Below the pieces are notes generated by a model that saw only the letters and a program-made list of their open reading frames with translations, did not search any database and was not told where the DNA came from. The translations under genes were made by a program, and so were the position numbers. Shown one piece after another: positions 9,539 to 19,522 of a stretch of 64,000 nucleotides of DNA. The stretch comes from Planctomycetaceae bacterium. Its GTDB lineage: Bacteria > Planctomycetota > Planctomycetia > Planctomycetales > Planctomycetaceae. The number at the start of each line of letters is the position of its first letter. Position 1 is the stretch's first letter. The DNA is taken from the NCBI GenBank assembly GCA_015485495.1, contig WFTL01000062.1, positions 1-64,000 of the forward strand, read 5' to 3'.

Positions 9539-10900
9539 ATGAACCGACCGCTGCAAATCGCCCTGCTGCTTCTGATGTGCCTGCTGGGGGGAAGCACACC
9601 GGTCCGCGGAGACCTGCGGATCGGGGTGTTTGAAACCGACGCGTCGCCTCCCATCGGAAGCCCGCTGGCGTACAACCCGACCGTCGGCGTTCAGATGCCG
9701 CTGAGCTGCCGGGGAATCGTGATTCTGGGCAGCGGCGATCCGATCGTGCTGGCTGCGGTGGACTGGATCGGAATCAGCAACGGCGGTCAGACCGTCTTTC
9801 GGGAACAACTGGCGTCCGCCGCCGGTACGCATCCGGACCGCGTGTGTGTTCATGTCCTGCATCAGCACGATGCCCCCCGCTGCGACTTCACGGCCGCCGC
9901 TCTGCTGGAAGATGCCGGTCTTCCCGGCGCGGGCTTCGATGACCGGTTTGCACGAGACGTCATTCAGCGTGCGGCAGCGGCCGTTGTCCGGGCTCAGCAG
10001 ACCGCGCAGCCGGTCACTCACGCAGGTCTGGGAGACGGTCGAGTGGACAAAGTGGCCTCCAACCGCCGGATCCTGGGCCCCGACGGCAAAGTGCAGTACA
10101 CGCGGTTCACCGCCACGGCGGATCCGAAAATCCGGGCCTTTCCGGCCGGCACCATCGACCCGCATCTGAAAATGGTCAGCTTCTGGAACGGATCGCAGCC
10201 CCTGGTGGCACTGACGTACTACGCCACACACCCTCAGAGTTATTACCGAACGGGACTGGCCAATCCCGACTTTCCGGGCATGGCCCGCAACGCCCGGCAG
10301 GAGGAAGCCGGCGTGCCCCACATCCATTTCAATGGAGCCGGAGGCAACATTGGCGCCGGAAAGTGGAACGACGGGGCACCGGAAAACCGACAGGTTCTTG
10401 CCGATCGCGTTGCCGAGGGCATGCGGCGCGCCTGGGAGGCCACTGTCCGGTTTCCCATCGATGCTCCGGACGTCGTCTGGAAATCCGTTCCGGTTCTGCT
10501 GCCGCCGGCGGAACATCTGAATGAACAGGAACTGACGGCCCGCATCCGCGATGCGTCATTGAAACCGAACGAACGATTCCACGCGGCTGTCTCGCTGGCA
10601 TGGCTGCAGCGCTGCCGTGATCAGATTCCGATTTCCGTGGGCTGCCTGAGTGTCGGACGGGCCCGGATCCTGCACCTGCCCGGTGAACTGTTCGTCGAAT
10701 ACCAGCTCAATGCCCGGAGACTCCGTCCGGATCTGTTCGTCGCCATGGCGGCCTACGGCGAATACGCTCCCGGTTATATCGGAACCGAAATCGCCTACAG
10801 CCAGGGCGGCTACGAAACCAGCCCCCGCAGTTCCCGGGTCGCGCCCACCGTGGAAGGCGTTCTCATGCAGGCCATCGCCACACTGCTGGACGCCCGTTGA
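9539..10900 (+). CDS. secreted neutral/alkaline ceramidase-like hypothetical protein
   Basis: signal peptide; LRIGVFETDASPPIG, VHVLHQHDAP, TYYATHPQSYYRTG, HFNGAGGNIGAGKWNDG similar to the neutral ceramidase N-terminal family. Confidence 0.75.
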   Translation: MNRPLQIALLLLMCLLGGSTPVRGDLRIGVFETDASPPIGSPLAYNPTVGVQMPLSCRGIVILGSGDPIVLAAVDWIGISNGGQTVFREQLASAAGTHPDRVCVHVLHQHDAPRCDFTAAALLEDAGLPGAGFDDRFARDVIQRAAAAVVRAQQTAQPVTHAGLGDGRVDKVASNRRILGPDGKVQYTRFTATADPKIRAFPAGTIDPHLKMVSFWNGSQPLVALTYYATHPQSYYRTGLANPDFPGMARNARQEEAGVPHIHFNGAGGNIGAGKWNDGAPENRQVLADRVAEGMRRAWEATVRFPIDAPDVVWKSVPVLLPPAEHLNEQELTARIRDASLKPNERFHAAVSLAWLQRCRDQIPISVGCLSVGRARILHLPGELFVEYQLNARRLRPDLFVAMAAYGEYAPGYIGTEIAYSQGGYETSPRSSRVAPTVEGVLMQAIATLLDAR

Positions 10901-11009
10901 TCATCTGCATGGACCGACCGGACGCCACGCAGCCGCCCCGGCCGACAGGATCAGACGATTGTGAGTACCGTTCAGCCGGAACATGCACGCCGAGGTGGAC
11001 TGTCGGGGC

Positions 11010-11597
11010 TCATCCGGTTCCCGCCCCGGTTCCCGCATCTGGCACCGCACCCGGATCTGACGGCCGTTCCTGCATCTGGAGGACGCGGAGGCACCAGGCG
11101 GCGATTTTTCGATCCGGGACAGGACGCACCATGACACTGCCGGCTCCCGATTCGAAAAGAACGGGCAGCAGACTGCGGGCTGCGGGCGGAATGAGAACCA
11201 GGACCGGTGGAGCGGGACGGCACAGTCGGGAAAGTCGTCCCAGCAGAAGAAGAATATCACGCCCCTGATCTTCCATCACCAGAACGATACCGCGGCAGCC
11301 GTCTGTCTGCAGCGTTCGGTGCAGAGCACGGCCCGACTCGTACGAATCACACCGGACAGACAAAGACCGTGCCGATTCCTTCAGCCGGATGTCGGAACGG
11401 CTGCGAAGCTGCCGCGTCAGTTCCGTCTGGACGGCCGGAGCCCACCTGGAGGACGGTTCCAGAAAGGCAAAACGAACTGTTGTCCAGTCGGGAATCGCGG
11501 CATCCATGATCCGGCGGATCCGATCGTCCAGCCTGTCAGCAGGACCCGCCGGCGGCGAGACAGGATCGGTGCGGAAAGAGGAAGCAGAAGGTTTCAT
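11010..11597 (-). CDS. hypothetical protein
   Basis: open frame overlapping the next gene by 4 bp on the same strand; no family recognised. Confidence 0.45.
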   Translation of the reverse strand: MKPSASSFRTDPVSPPAGPADRLDDRIRRIMDAAIPDWTTVRFAFLEPSSRWAPAVQTELTRQLRSRSDIRLKESARSLSVRCDSYESGRALHRTLQTDGCRGIVLVMEDQGRDILLLLGRLSRLCRPAPPVLVLIPPAARSLLPVLFESGAGSVMVRPVPDRKIAAWCLRVLQMQERPSDPGAVPDAGTGAGTG

Positions 11598-12094
11598 GCC
11601 GGCTGCTCCTTATCTTTCTTCTGATCTGCCTGTTCATCCAGCCAGGTCCATTCGGAAAATGTGGCGGCCTGACCGGCCGGCCGGCCGGCGGCATCCAGGA
11701 CGTTCCACACAACCGCCCGATGAATGCGGAACCGTCGGCCTGCGGCCGTGATGCGGATTCCGGAATAGTCGTCGATGAAACCGTCGCGTCGGGTGCGTTC
11801 CAGAAGCCGGGCACGTTCCGCCCGATGCACCGGCTCGGCCGTCAGCCGCGACGGCGTACCGAGAAACCGATCGGCCGGCATCTCCCACAGCCGCAGTGCC
11901 GCCTGATTGCCGTAATCCAGCAGCGGGTCGTCCTGGGTTCCGTGCGCCACGACAACAAAAGGTGCAGCATCCAGACAGCGGGCATCTGCTTCCGGCGTGG
12001 TGCGGGAAATGAGAGGCCGTTTCAGCCAGAGTTCGTAGGAATCGAGCAGTTGCGCCACGCGCTGCACGTGAGGGATTTTTTCAGCAGGCGACAT
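11594..12094 (-). CDS. MEKHLA (PAS-like) domain protein
   Basis: DDPLLDYGNQAALRLWEMPADRFLGTPSRLTAEPVHRAERARLL...FIDDYSGIRITAAGRRFRIHRAVVWNVLD resembles MEKHLA domain. Confidence 0.7.
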   Translation of the reverse strand: MSPAEKIPHVQRVAQLLDSYELWLKRPLISRTTPEADARCLDAAPFVVVAHGTQDDPLLDYGNQAALRLWEMPADRFLGTPSRLTAEPVHRAERARLLERTRRDGFIDDYSGIRITAAGRRFRIHRAVVWNVLDAAGRPAGQAATFSEWTWLDEQADQKKDKEQPA

Positions 12095-12375
12095 ATGCGA
12101 CCGTCGAACCGAGTGGCGAAAAAAGACCGGAAGACAACACGGGACCTGGTGACTGAACGAAAACAGCGCGGCTGACCAGAGCGGCCGGCCGAGGGCGACC
12201 TGACCGGCCGGGGGGCGATCCATTTTCGAATTCTACAGGAAGCAGCCGCCGGACACATGCATTCGGTTTTTCCGTTCGCTAAAAGCTCGGCCCGATTCCG
12301 GCGGCTGTCGAGACCAACCGGCCCGCCTGGAAGGGCCTCCGGGTTTCCGGAATCACCTGCCGTTCCGAACCGGAG

Positions 12376-12843
12376 ATGCGTGAACGTCTGACGGAAAGAA
12401 CTGAGGAGTCCTGCTGCGTGCCGTTTCAGCCATCACCATGGATCGAAGTCAAACGCGTGCCGCGTAAAGGACGCGGTGTGTTCGCTCGTCAGGACATTCC
12501 CGCGGGGACGGTTTTCGAGCGTGTTCCTGTGATCGTGATTCCCGCAGAAGAAGTCCTTGAATCTGCCGACAACCCGGTTCTGGCCCATTATGTGTTCGAC
12601 TGGGGACGCGGCACGGTCGCTCTGGCGCTGGGCTACGGATCGATTTATAACCATTCGTATCGTCCCAACGCCCGCTACGACGACGAAGGTCGGCAGACGA
12701 AGATCTTCACCGCTTTGCGAGACATTGCGGCGGGAGAAGAAATCACGATCAACTACAATGGTCATGAGGACGACCTGACCCCCGTGGGATTCGAGGTTGT
12801 GGAGAACGAGTCCCGATCGGCCGTTCTGTCATCGGCTTCCTGA
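12376..12843 (+). CDS. SET domain-containing protein
   Basis: RKGRGVFARQDIPAGTVFERVPV, YGSIYNHSYRPNARY, DIAAGEEITINYNG motifs; alternative GTG start at 12418. Confidence 0.85.
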   Translation: MRERLTERTEESCCVPFQPSPWIEVKRVPRKGRGVFARQDIPAGTVFERVPVIVIPAEEVLESADNPVLAHYVFDWGRGTVALALGYGSIYNHSYRPNARYDDEGRQTKIFTALRDIAAGEEITINYNGHEDDLTPVGFEVVENESRSAVLSSAS

Positions 12844-13072
12844 AACCGGGGGCCGGAAGCGCCGCGGGAAACACGACCGGATCAGGAAACAAACCGGACA
12901 TTCAGGTCCTTCATCTGCGGTCTCATCCCGACCTGGCGAATCGGATCAGTTCGTGCGCGTCCGATGTTGAACTGCGGGCACGGCGGCCTAGGATTTCGGA
13001 TGAATCCGCGCAGACAGGCGTCTGCCGGTTACGTCTGTTCTGCTGCTGTTTTCGCCAGGAAGTCCCGTTTAC

Positions 13073-14140
13073 ATGGCCACTGTGGATGAAATTCGTCACC
13101 GCGTCAGCCAGGTCGTCGATCCGGAACTGAAGCGTTCGCTGGGCGACCTGCGTCAGATTCGCGACGTCTGCTGTTCCGACGACGGCATTGCCATTGACGT
13201 GGAACTGCTCACACCGGCCTACCCGGACCCCGACCGACTGAAGGTTCTCATTCAGGAAGAACTGCAGGATGAAGCAGCCGCCGGGCGATCAGTCACCGTC
13301 CGCATCCATCCGACCGTGCGGGGCCGCGATGCGGGCGGCCGCATCGGTCTGAACGTGCACAACATCATCGCGGTGGGCAGCGGCAAAGGCGGCGTGGGGA
13401 AAAGCACGGTCGCCGCCGCTCTGGCGTCCGGACTGAAATCCTTCGGATGCCGTGTGGGGCTGATGGATGCCGACGTGTACGGCCCCAGCATTCCGCACAT
13501 GATGGGAGCGGACGGGCAGCCGGCGGCCAAAGAACTGCAGGGGCCGGACGGGCGGAAAATCGTGCGGATCGAACCGATCGATGTGGGCGGAATCCGGCTC
13601 ATGTCGATGGGATTTTTCATGGAAGACGGGCAGTCGGTCGTGTGGCGCGGTCCCATGCTGCACAAGGCCCTGACTCAGTTTCTGAAGGACACCGACTGGG
13701 GAGAACTGGACTATCTGATCATCGACCTGCCGCCAGGCACCGGCGATGTGTCTCTGACGCTGTCGCAGCTGGTGGGACTGGCCGGGGCGGTCATTGTGTG
13801 CACTCCTCAGCAGGTGGCTCTGCTGGATGCCGTGAAGGCCGTCGACATGTACCGAAAAGTCAACGTTCCGGTACTTGGATTCGTGGAAAACATGACGGGC
13901 GAAATCTTCGGTCGCGGCGGCGCGGCCCGGGTGGCAGAAGAACTCCAGGTGCCTTTCCTGGGAGAAATTCCCATTCAGGCCTGCATCCGGGAACTCAGCG
14001 ATCAGGGCCGGATTCCGGCTCTGCTGGATCAGGACAGTCCGGCGCGGGAATCGCTTCAGCACGTCTGCCGCAGCGTGGCCATGGAAGTGGCCCGCCATCT
14101 GCTGGAAACTCCGTCCGCCCCCACGCTGGAAATTCTCTGA
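13073..14140 (+). CDS. mrp: Mrp/NBP35 family P-loop ATPase (Fe-S carrier)
   Basis: N-terminal DUF59-like domain; GSGKGGVGKSTVAAALA; LMDADVYGPSIPHMMG; LIIDLPPGTGDVSLTL. Confidence 0.95.
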   Translation: MATVDEIRHRVSQVVDPELKRSLGDLRQIRDVCCSDDGIAIDVELLTPAYPDPDRLKVLIQEELQDEAAAGRSVTVRIHPTVRGRDAGGRIGLNVHNIIAVGSGKGGVGKSTVAAALASGLKSFGCRVGLMDADVYGPSIPHMMGADGQPAAKELQGPDGRKIVRIEPIDVGGIRLMSMGFFMEDGQSVVWRGPMLHKALTQFLKDTDWGELDYLIIDLPPGTGDVSLTLSQLVGLAGAVIVCTPQQVALLDAVKAVDMYRKVNVPVLGFVENMTGEIFGRGGAARVAEELQVPFLGEIPIQACIRELSDQGRIPALLDQDSPARESLQHVCRSVAMEVARHLLETPSAPTLEIL

Positions 14141-14168
14141 ACCCGATTTTTCAGGTGTCCGCCCGATC

Positions 14169-14603
14169 ATGGCGCAGGCGATTCCGATGACTCTCGATGA
14201 ACTTCTGGAAGAGTTCGATGAACTGCAGGACTGGGAAGAACGCTGCGACCTGCTGATTGATCTGGGATTCGAACTGCCGCCTTTCCCGGAAGAATTCCGG
14301 ACGGATGAACATCTGGTACGCGGATGCCAGAGTCTCGTGTGGCTGGTGACGAACCTGGTGCATCAGGACGGTGTCGATCGGGTCGAAATCCTCGCCGACA
14401 GCGATGCGATGATCGTGCGGGGACTGATTGCCGTGCTGCTGGCGGTGTTTTCCGGCCGCACGCCCCAGGAGATTCTCAGCACGGATGTCGAAAAACTGTT
14501 CGACCGAATGGGCCTGAATCAGCATCTCAGTTCGACCCGGCGCAACGGACTGCACGGAATGGTGCGGCGTATTCGTGAATTCGCATCGGCCCACGCGGCA
14601 TGA
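14169..14603 (+). CDS. sufE: SufE family protein (cysteine desulfuration)
   Basis: RCDLLIDLG...HLVRGCQSLVWL...DSDAMIVRGLIAVLLAVFSGRTPQEIL...LSSTRRNGLHGMVRRI. Confidence 0.92.
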   Translation: MAQAIPMTLDELLEEFDELQDWEERCDLLIDLGFELPPFPEEFRTDEHLVRGCQSLVWLVTNLVHQDGVDRVEILADSDAMIVRGLIAVLLAVFSGRTPQEILSTDVEKLFDRMGLNQHLSSTRRNGLHGMVRRIREFASAHAA

Positions 14604-14742
14604 TGAATCCGTCCATTGTCCGGCGCAGGCGAACGAATATCCCGACGGCATCTGTCCGCTGCAGCGGGCCGCCGGATGCATCCTGCAGGACGAACCGAAC
14701 AACCCGACCGTCTCACTCAGCCCTTCGCAACCGGGCGGCCCC

Positions 14743-15990
14743 ATGAATCTGTCTTCCTCCGATCCAGTCAATCCGCACGCCATCCGGCAGCAGTTTCCGG
14801 TCCTGTGTCAGCAGCTTCCGCGCGGCCGTCCCGTCTTTCTGGACAGCGCCGCGTCTGCCCAAAAACCCGAAGTCGTCATCCGCCGGGAACGAGAAGTCCA
14901 GGAACAGTACTACGCCAATGCCTACCGCGGACGGTATCAGTTCGGGGCCCGCATCGATGAAGAACTGGAACGATCGCGGCAGGTCATCGCCCGATTTCTG
15001 GGAGCCGATTCCCCGGAATGCATCGCCTTCACCGCCGGCACCACGCTGGGACTGAATCAGGTGGCCTTCGGATGGGGACGGTCTCACGTTTCCGAAGGCG
15101 ACGAAGTCGTGGTGACTCCCATGGAACACCATGCCAACTTCGTTCCCTGGCAGCAGCTCGCTCATGAGCGCCGGGCGCGGCTGAAACTGTGGCCCATGAC
15201 CGATGATGGTCAGCTCGACATGACTCCGGAGGCCAGTCCGATCACCGAACGGACCCGCATCGTGGCCGTGTGTGCCATGTCCAATGTTCTGGGAACTGTC
15301 AACCCGGTCCGTGAAATCGCTCAGCGGGCCCATGATGTCGGTGCCGTCATTGTCGTGGATGCTGCACAGAGCGTGCCGCACGGACCAACCGATGTGCGGT
15401 CGGACGGCATCGATTTCCTGGTGTTTTCCGGACACAAACTGTACGGTCCGACGGGCGTGGGCGTGATCTGCTGTCGGCCGGACCGGGCGGAAGAACTGCA
15501 GCCGATTGTCTTCGGCGGACACATGATCAGCCGCGTCACAGTGGAATCATCCGAATGGGCCGATTATCCGGCCCGCATGGAGGCCGGCACTCTGCCGATC
15601 GTTCAGGCCATCGCTCTGGGAACGGCCGTCGACTGGGTAACGGAAATCGGCGTGCAGCGTCTGGCAGAGCATGAACACCACCTGCTGGCCGATGCGATGG
15701 AACGACTGCAGCAGATTCCGGGCATGACGATCTTCGGCCCCTCTGCCGACAGCCGGGGAGCCATCCTGTCGTTTCGCATCGATGGCCTGCACCCGGAAGA
15801 TCTGGCGGCGATGCTGGACCGGCGGAATGTGTTCACACGGCATGGGCATCACTGCGCGATGGTTCTGCACGACCGGCTGGGCGTTTCGGCGACCACACGA
15901 GTCAGTTTTGCGGCCTACAACACGAGCGACGATGTGGGCGCTCTGGTGGAAGCCATCGATTTCGCCCGGCAGAAGCTGCGACTCATCTGA
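14743..15990 (+). CDS. sufS: SufS family cysteine desulfurase
   Basis: FPVLCQQLPRGRPVFLDSAASAQKPEVVI, FTAGTTLGLNQVA, MEHHANFVPWQ, VDAAQSVPH, SGHKLYGPTGVGV, RHGHHCAM. Confidence 0.93.
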   Translation: MNLSSSDPVNPHAIRQQFPVLCQQLPRGRPVFLDSAASAQKPEVVIRREREVQEQYYANAYRGRYQFGARIDEELERSRQVIARFLGADSPECIAFTAGTTLGLNQVAFGWGRSHVSEGDEVVVTPMEHHANFVPWQQLAHERRARLKLWPMTDDGQLDMTPEASPITERTRIVAVCAMSNVLGTVNPVREIAQRAHDVGAVIVVDAAQSVPHGPTDVRSDGIDFLVFSGHKLYGPTGVGVICCRPDRAEELQPIVFGGHMISRVTVESSEWADYPARMEAGTLPIVQAIALGTAVDWVTEIGVQRLAEHEHHLLADAMERLQQIPGMTIFGPSADSRGAILSFRIDGLHPEDLAAMLDRRNVFTRHGHHCAMVLHDRLGVSATTRVSFAAYNTSDDVGALVEAIDFARQKLRLI

Positions 15991-16197
15991 AGTCGCGACG
16001 GCGATTCGAAAGATGACCGGGTCCGGTTTTCGCCTTCAACCGGCTGCCCGGTGCCCCCGCTTTCGTGATTTCGGCTTCCGTGATTCCGCGTATGGAATCC
16101 TTCCGGACCCCAAGAATAGTGAACATTTGATCCCTATCAGGGTTTCGGGGGTTTTTGGCCGACTTTTTCCGGTTGCTCCGGATTGGGTTCGCATTTC

Positions 16198-16248
16198 TAC
16201 CGGACAGTCGGTAAAATTGAAAAGTGATTCGCCATCGGTGTCCGATGG
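16198..16248. promoter_or_regulatory. two adjacent inverted repeats upstream of the acyl-CoA dehydrogenase
   Basis: TACCG-GACAGT-CGGTA (16198-16213) and CCATCGG-TGT-CCGATGG (16232-16248). Confidence 0.45.
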
Positions 16249-16369
16249 GTGACCTGACCGGGTGTCCGTTCGTATCGTGGGATTCGCGTCGTCGATACGG
16301 ATGCGTCGGTGTGTTGTCGTTGATCGCCGGGTACACCGCACACAACCTTTTGAGTCGGAGGATGAGCTG

Positions 16370-18247
16370 ATGAGCACCACAACGGAACGCCCGCAGAGCG
16401 CACAGTCAGATGGCATTCAGGTGAGTGCAGAAGAGGCCCGGGCTCTTGCCGAAGAATCGCGGGAAGCGGACTGGGTGAACCCCAGTTTCATGAAAGAACT
16501 GTTCCTGGGGAACTTCCGCTTCGACCTGATTCATCCGTATCCGGAACGCACGGAGTGGCGTCCGGAGTTCACGGAGTTTTTCGACCGGTTCTCCGCGTTC
16601 CTGCGTGACACGTGGGATCCTGTCGAAGTCGACGCCACCGGCGAATACAACATGGACCATGTCGCCGAGCTGGCCGAAATGGGCGCGTTCGGCATCAAGA
16701 TTCCGAAGGAATACGGCGGTCTGGGATTCGATCAGCTCGAATACGCTCAGGTGATGGAACTGATCGGCTGTTACGACGGCAACCTGGGCGCTCTGCTGTC
16801 CGCTCACCAGTCCATCGGAGTTCCGCAGCCGCTCAAGCTGTTCGGTTCGGAAGAACTCAAGAAAGCCTATCTGCCGCGCTGTGCGAAAGGAGAAATTTCC
16901 GCATTCGCTCTGACAGAACCGGAAGTCGGATCGGATCCGGCACGTCTGACGACCAGCGTGCGGCTGAGCGAAGACGGTCAGCACTACATTCTCAACGGCA
17001 CCAAACTGTGGTGCACCAACGGAACGCTGGCCAGTCTGCTGGTCGTCATGGCCAAGCACGAAGAGTCCGGAAAGATTTCGGCGTTCGTCGTGGAAACGGC
17101 CTGGGAAGGGGTGGAAGTTCGACACCGCTGCCGCTTCATGGGACTCAAGGCCCTGGCGAATGCCGTCATCCGGTTCGAAAACGTGAAGATTCCGGTGGGG
17201 AATCTGATCGGCAAAGAAGGCCGCGGTCTGAAGATCGCCCTGACGACACTGAACGACGGCCGCCTGTCGATTCCCAACTCCTGCGTGGGCATGGCCAAGG
17301 CGTGTCTGAAAACCGTTCGTCAGTGGTCGACCGAACGCGTCCAGTGGGGCGTCCCGATCGGCAAACACGAAAGTCTGGCCCACAAGATCAGCGACATCGC
17401 TTCCATCACATTTGCCATGGAATCGATCGTCAAGCTGACCAGCTATCTGGCCAACGACAAGAAGCTGGACCTGCGTCTGGAAAGTGCCGCCTGCAAGGAA
17501 TGGAACAGCTGCCACGGCTGGAACATCATCGACGAAACGATGCAGATTCGCGGCGGCCGAGGTTACGAAACGGAAATCAGTCTGCGGGAACGCGGTGAAA
17601 AACCGGTGCCCGTGGAACGCTGCATGCGGGACATGAGGATCAACAAGATCTTCGAAGGGTCTTCAGAAATCATGCACCTGCTGATGGCCCGCGAAGCCGT
17701 GGACAAACATCTGTCCGTGGCCGGTGCTCTGGTCGATCCGAAATCGACCCTGATGGACAAGATCAAAGCGCTGCCGGGCATCGCTCTGTTCTACGCCACG
17801 TGGTATCCTGGCCGGTGGCTGAAGTCGCTGTTCACCCCGCGTTATTCGGCCTACGGCCGCTGGGCACCGCATCTGCGGTTCATCCATCGTGCGGCCGCCC
17901 GTCTGGCCCGGGAAAGTTTCCACGGCATGGCCCTGTACCGGGAAAAACTGGAACGCAAACAGGCGTTTCTGTTCCGCCTGGTCGACGTCGTCAATGAACT
18001 GTTCGCCATGTCCGCCACCATCGCCCGGGCCATCGCTCTGGAAAAACGCGGCGCTCCTGAAGCCCGCCAGGCAGCCGAACTGGCCGATGCGTTCTGCCGC
18101 AGAAGCCGTCGTGTGGTGAAGCAGCGGTTCCGGGAAGTCTGGCGCAACGACGACGACACGAAAGTGAAGATCACCCGGAGCGTCATGGACGGGGCCTTCG
18201 AGTTTCTCGAAGCCATGCCGCGGCGGCTGGAAGCCGAGGAATCCTGA
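16370..18247 (+). CDS. acyl-CoA dehydrogenase family protein
   Basis: IPKEYGGLGFDQLEYAQVMEL, FALTEPEVGSDPA, MQIRGGRGYETE, IFEGSSEIMHLLMAREAVD. Confidence 0.93.
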   Translation: MSTTTERPQSAQSDGIQVSAEEARALAEESREADWVNPSFMKELFLGNFRFDLIHPYPERTEWRPEFTEFFDRFSAFLRDTWDPVEVDATGEYNMDHVAELAEMGAFGIKIPKEYGGLGFDQLEYAQVMELIGCYDGNLGALLSAHQSIGVPQPLKLFGSEELKKAYLPRCAKGEISAFALTEPEVGSDPARLTTSVRLSEDGQHYILNGTKLWCTNGTLASLLVVMAKHEESGKISAFVVETAWEGVEVRHRCRFMGLKALANAVIRFENVKIPVGNLIGKEGRGLKIALTTLNDGRLSIPNSCVGMAKACLKTVRQWSTERVQWGVPIGKHESLAHKISDIASITFAMESIVKLTSYLANDKKLDLRLESAACKEWNSCHGWNIIDETMQIRGGRGYETEISLRERGEKPVPVERCMRDMRINKIFEGSSEIMHLLMAREAVDKHLSVAGALVDPKSTLMDKIKALPGIALFYATWYPGRWLKSLFTPRYSAYGRWAPHLRFIHRAAARLARESFHGMALYREKLERKQAFLFRLVDVVNELFAMSATIARAIALEKRGAPEARQAAELADAFCRRSRRVVKQRFREVWRNDDDTKVKITRSVMDGAFEFLEAMPRRLEAEES

Positions 18248-18498
18248 TGGAATTCCGTCCGGGAATTCCTGATCCGCACAGACACACGGAAGCGGTCATT
18301 GTCCTTCACCGATGATGACCGTTTTCCGTGCGCCGCCTTCATTCCGGATCGGATCGACCGCCGGCAGTCCGTCGGCCGGGACGATCCGGTCGGGTGAGGT
18401 TTCATGGAATCTGTGAATCGTCGGGCCGCCCGCAGCCGATGAAACACAGCGGGCGGCCGCGGCCGGTTCATGCTGCACCACCGCGGAAACAGACCGTC

Positions 18499-19509
18499 AT
18501 GACCAAACGCCGGCGGAAAGTGAGTGAACTCGTGAAGGCCGTCAATCGACGTCTGAGACAGTCGCTGATGCGGGTTCCTCATCTTTCGGCACGGGGCACG
18601 CGGGCGACGGTGGCTCTGGGTGGCGGCGGAGCCCGGGGCATCGCTCACCTGGGAGCCATGGAGGTTCTGCGCGGCCTGGGAATCCGCATCGAACACATCA
18701 CCGGGGTCAGCATCGGCAGTCTGGCCGGCGCCCTGTGCGCACTGAACGAAGACATTTCCGACGTCCAGGAACGCGTGATCCGGCTGGTCACTTCCGAAGA
18801 ATTCCAGAGGCGGCAGTCGCGGATGTTCGCGACCGCCCCGGCAGCCGATGAACCGGCCACGTCGGGACTGTTCGCCTGGTGGGAACAGTTTTCCCGTTAC
18901 CTGGGCACGCGCCGACGCATGCTCGACCTCATCAGCCGACCGTCGCTGCTTCCAGGAGAACTGATTCACAGCATCATCGAGACGCTGCTTCCGGACATCG
19001 ATATTCGCGACGTCCGTGTGCCTCTGACCATTGTCGCTCTGGATCTGCAGAGTGGCCGGCAGGTCGTCATGACACGCGGATCCCTGCGCAGTGCCGTTCT
19101 GGCTTCCACCGCGATTCCCGGCGTGTTTCCTCCCGTCGAAATCGACGGCCGGCAGCTTGTGGACATCGGAGTCATCGACGCACTGCCGGTGGCCGTCGCC
19201 AGTGAGTACGGTTCTGACATCACGATCGCGGTGGATGTGGGAGCGGACATCGAACCGTCTCCTCCTCTGCATACCGCCAAAGACATTTTTCTGCGGATCA
19301 GCGACGTGACAGAACGTCATGTGCGGCAGTACACACGGGGCATGGCCGACCTGGTCATTCGGCCTCCGGTTTCCGACATTCCCTGGTACGACTTCTCCCG
19401 CCCCCAGGAACTCATCGAATGCGGCCGTGTGGCGGCTCGGCAGACGATCTTTCGGGAGTTCGCCCGTTCGAGCATGTCCAACGGTCAGTCCGATGCGCAC
19501 CCGCGCTGA
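18499..19509 (+). CDS. patatin-like phospholipase family protein (RssA type)
   Basis: VALGGGGARGIAHLGAMEVL, GVSIGSLAGALCAL, TAIPGVFPPVEIDGRQLVDIGVID. Confidence 0.9.
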   Translation: MTKRRRKVSELVKAVNRRLRQSLMRVPHLSARGTRATVALGGGGARGIAHLGAMEVLRGLGIRIEHITGVSIGSLAGALCALNEDISDVQERVIRLVTSEEFQRRQSRMFATAPAADEPATSGLFAWWEQFSRYLGTRRRMLDLISRPSLLPGELIHSIIETLLPDIDIRDVRVPLTIVALDLQSGRQVVMTRGSLRSAVLASTAIPGVFPPVEIDGRQLVDIGVIDALPVAVASEYGSDITIAVDVGADIEPSPPLHTAKDIFLRISDVTERHVRQYTRGMADLVIRPPVSDIPWYDFSRPQELIECGRVAARQTIFREFARSSMSNGQSDAHPR

Positions 19510-19522
19510 TACGGCGCCCGGG

